Shown here: positions 4,575-6,208 of the stretch, one piece after another
How positions within the stretch are numbered: the first letter of the stretch is position 1
How the letters are laid out: each line of letters starts with the position of its first letter
Assembly (NCBI GenBank): GCA_005879015.1
Contig: VBMC01000221.1
Span: forward strand, 1 to 6,208
Direction: 5' to 3'
Length of the DNA stretch: 6,208 nucleotides
Origin: Methanobacteriota archaeon
Lineage (GTDB): Archaea > Thermoplasmatota > Thermoplasmata > RBG-16-68-12
Position numbers and translations under genes: made by a program
The notes under the pieces: model-generated
Told to the model about the DNA's origin: nothing
Seen by the model: only the letters and a program-made list of their open reading frames with translations
The model's database searches: none

Positions 4575-6208
4575 ATGACGATGATTTCGGAGAAGGAAGT
4601 CCTCGACGTCCGCGAGCCGCCCGGCAAGGCGATGGGCAAGATCGCCGAACTGTGGAAGCCCGTCGAGGGAACGAACAAGATCATGTGCACCGCGTGTGCG
4701 CGGTATTGCAAGATTGGGGAAGGCCAAGTCGGGCTGTGCGGAATCCGCGGGGTGCACGAGGGCAAGCTCTGGCTCTACGTGTACGGTCGCGTGATCACGG
4801 GACACGTCGATCCGATCGAAAAGAAACCCGTCTCCCACTATCGCCCGGGATCGAAAATCTTTAGCATCGCGACGACTGGTTGTAATTGGCTTTGCCGCTA
4901 CTGTTTTCTCCCCGGAACCGAGGTCATCACAGATCGTGGTCGCGAAACCATCGAAGCGATCTTTCAATCATCGGCCCCAACCGACAAGGACGAGGTCCGA
5001 CAGGTACGCGACCGATCGGCGTTGACGCATCGCGGGCGTTGGCGGCGAATTGTGAACGCATTTGAGCACTTCTATTCGGGTCCCGTCCTCGTGCTCGACT
5101 CGGCCGGAATGGACTCGCTTGAGTGTACTCCGGACCACCGCGTTTTTGCATCGGTCAAAGGAGGGGCTATGAAGGAAATCCGGGCAGACCAACTGGAGGT
5201 GGGCGACCGTCTCGTCATTCCTCGCGCCACGGGCCTTGGCCGCATCCGAGGCATGCCGCGATGGGTTGAAACTTTCGATCGAATCGAGAAGACTGTCGCG
5301 ACTGCCACTGCATCGGGATCAACGCTCTTACTCCAACGTGCCAAGCTGCTAGACCAGATGGTGACGGACGATTATGTGTTCATGCCCATTCGGAAAATCC
5401 GCGCGAAGACCTACGTTGGACCTGTCTACAACATCGAAGTCGAGGAGGACCACAGCTACACCGCGAATCTGGTTGCCGTCGCAAACTGCCAAAATGCCGA
5501 CATCTCCCAGCGGCGCAAGGTTGAAGGGATCGAGGTCGAACCCCATGACGTCGTTCGCATGACCTTGGAACAGGGCTGCCAAGGCTTGGCTTACACGTAC
5601 AATCAACCGACAATCTTCATCGAGTTCGCCCGAGACATCGGCATGCTCGCGCGCAAGGCCGGGTTGATCAACATCTTCGTCTCGAACGGCTACGACACAC
5701 CGGAGACGGTGGCGGAGATGCCGAAGTTCCTCGACTGCGTCACGGTGGACTTCAAAGGCTCCGGAGAAACAAACTTTGTCCGGAAGTACATCAACATCCC
5801 GAACGCCGATCCGATTTTCCAAACGATCCTCGACACGCGGGACACGAAGAAGATCCACATCGAGATCACGGACCTCATCGTGCCCCAGGTCGGCGACGAT
5901 CTAGGGGCCGCGAGGAAGCTTTCGAAGTGGGTGTACGACAACCTTGGTCCCGATACCCCGATCCATTTCCTCCGGTTCCATCCGGACTACAAGATGATGG
6001 AGTTCCCCTGGACTCCCGTCGAGACCCTCGAGAAACACTGCGCCGTCGCGAAGGAGGAGGGCCTGAAGTACGTCTACATCGGGAACGTCTCGGGCCATCG
6101 CCTCGAGAACACGTACTGCCCCGGTTGCGGGGCGATCGCGATCAAGCGGTACGGGTTCGACATCACGGGCTGGTACCTGGACAAGGACAACAAGTGCAAG
6201 AAGTGCGG
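4575..6208 (+). CDS. amrS: AmmeMemoRadiSam-type radical SAM enzyme (AmrS), intein-containing, 3' partial
   Basis: 544 codons are visible and no stop is reached, so the C-terminus is missing. Removing the intein (residues 110-304) leaves about 349 host residues, near the family's full length. The N-terminal part has CTACARYCKIGEGQVGLCGIR (four Cys, probably a metal site), then YGRVITGHVDPIEKKPVSHY and TTGCNWLCRY, which continues after splicing as CQNADISQ: the CX3CX2C motif for the SAM-binding [4Fe-4S] cluster. Further family marks are YTYNQPTIFIEFARD, SNGYDTPE, VTVDFKG and TDLIVPQVGDD, ending in a probable zinc ribbon (YCPGCG ... CKKC). The group is related to pyruvate formate-lyase activase; AmrS is normally associated with MEMO and AMMECR1 proteins, neither seen here, and I know of no settled substrate. 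ATG 4575 fits the TATA spacing; ATG 4581 is possible. Confidence 0.92.
   Translation, partial: MTMISEKEVLDVREPPGKAMGKIAELWKPVEGTNKIMCTACARYCKIGEGQVGLCGIRGVHEGKLWLYVYGRVITGHVDPIEKKPVSHYRPGSKIFSIATTGCNWLCRYCFLPGTEVITDRGRETIEAIFQSSAPTDKDEVRQVRDRSALTHRGRWRRIVNAFEHFYSGPVLVLDSAGMDSLECTPDHRVFASVKGGAMKEIRADQLEVGDRLVIPRATGLGRIRGMPRWVETFDRIEKTVATATASGSTLLLQRAKLLDQMVTDDYVFMPIRKIRAKTYVGPVYNIEVEEDHSYTANLVAVANCQNADISQRRKVEGIEVEPHDVVRMTLEQGCQGLAYTYNQPTIFIEFARDIGMLARKAGLINIFVSNGYDTPETVAEMPKFLDCVTVDFKGSGETNFVRKYINIPNADPIFQTILDTRDTKKIHIEITDLIVPQVGDDLGAARKLSKWVYDNLGPDTPIHFLRFHPDYKMMEFPWTPVETLEKHCAVAKEEGLKYVYIGNVSGHRLENTYCPGCGAIAIKRYGFDITGWYLDKDNKCKKC
4902..5486 (+). other. Mini-intein (195 residues) inside the radical SAM cluster motif
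   Basis: The coding frame runs through an in-frame intein from Cys1 (4902-4904) to Asn195 (5484-5486), followed by the +1 Cys of the host (5487-5489). Block A is CFLPGTEVITDRG; block B is LECTPDHRVFAS with the TxxH pair Thr76 and His79; a hedgehog/intein-type LEVGDRLVIP strand follows (about 98-107). Block F is GPVYNIEVEEDHSYTAN (about 173-189) and block G is VAVAN-C. Removing these residues restores an uninterrupted family sequence, ...CNWLCRY-CQNADIS..., with correct CX3CX2C spacing. I find no LAGLIDADG or HNH motif; residues about 108-165 may be what remains of an endonuclease site. The penultimate residue is Ala194, not His. GC content by hand over 4921-5460 is about 58%, only slightly under the two extein lines I counted (60-62%), but TTA, CTA and GTA codons occur. 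Confidence 0.93.

Noticed and set aside
3884..4864. Open frame of 326 codons across the thiL/radical SAM boundary
   Set aside because: Very Arg-rich and runs out of frame over the conserved C-terminal ThiL sequence and the start of the radical SAM gene; a shadow frame.
4314..4967. Minus-strand open frame of 217 codons
   Set aside because: Antisense to conserved ThiL and AmrS sequence; no independent support.
4902..5486. A self-splicing intron or inserted independent gene instead of an intein
   Set aside because: The frame is open throughout with no own start or stop, and protein-level intein blocks with Cys1 and Asn-Cys at the borders explain it.
1..6208. CRISPR arrays, insertion sequences or riboswitches
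   Set aside because: No regularly spaced repeats, transposase or terminal inverted repeats, and no recognisable riboswitch (including a thiamine one before thiL, where the gap is only 66 bases).

Overview
The window looks like a piece of a GC-rich archaeal chromosome. The tRNA gene has no encoded CCA. Several genes have an AT-rich, TATA-like element about 25-45 bases before the start codon, and little or no Shine-Dalgarno sequence, which suggests leaderless or short-leader transcripts. The membrane-anchored surface protein is dense in N-glycosylation sequons, and the protein families (archaeal-type ThiL, AmrS-type radical SAM enzyme, VIT/CCC1 transporter, membrane-anchored cupredoxin) also fit. 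A Thermoplasmatota-like euryarchaeote is my best guess, but the lineage is inference.

Layout. Bases 1-339 hold the 5' part of an unrecognised minus-strand gene running off the left edge. A divergent intergenic stretch (340-472) follows. Next come, all on the plus strand: a VIT1/CCC1-family Fe/Mn transporter (473-1213); tRNA-Gly(GCC) (1302-1375); a 180-base spacer with two dyad elements; a small winged-helix regulator (1558-1911) joined by an ATGA overlap to a 92-residue protein of unknown function (1908-2186); a TEX30/KANL3-like alpha/beta hydrolase whose nucleophile position is Gly (2255-2920); a secreted, membrane-anchored cupredoxin-like protein with no Cys in its mature part (3031-3597); a thiamine-monophosphate kinase gene broken by an apparent internal deletion plus frameshift (3664-4532); and an AmmeMemoRadiSam-type radical SAM enzyme running off the right edge (4575-6208).

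The outstanding feature is a 195-residue mini-intein (4902-5486) inside the radical SAM gene. It sits exactly before the third Cys of the CX3CX2C motif that binds the catalytic [4Fe-4S] cluster, so splicing joins the second and third cluster cysteines. The intein's own Cys1 falls at the same spacing, so the unspliced precursor also carries a CX3CX2C pattern. This raises a testable idea of cluster- or redox-controlled splicing. The penultimate intein residue is Ala rather than the usual His, and no homing endonuclease motif is present.

The genes do not form one obvious pathway. Most have their own promoter-like element; only the regulator and the small protein look like a coupled operon. Three neighbouring genes (hydrolase, cupredoxin, ThiL) have each lost a feature normally essential to the family, by substitution in two cases and by deletion in the third.
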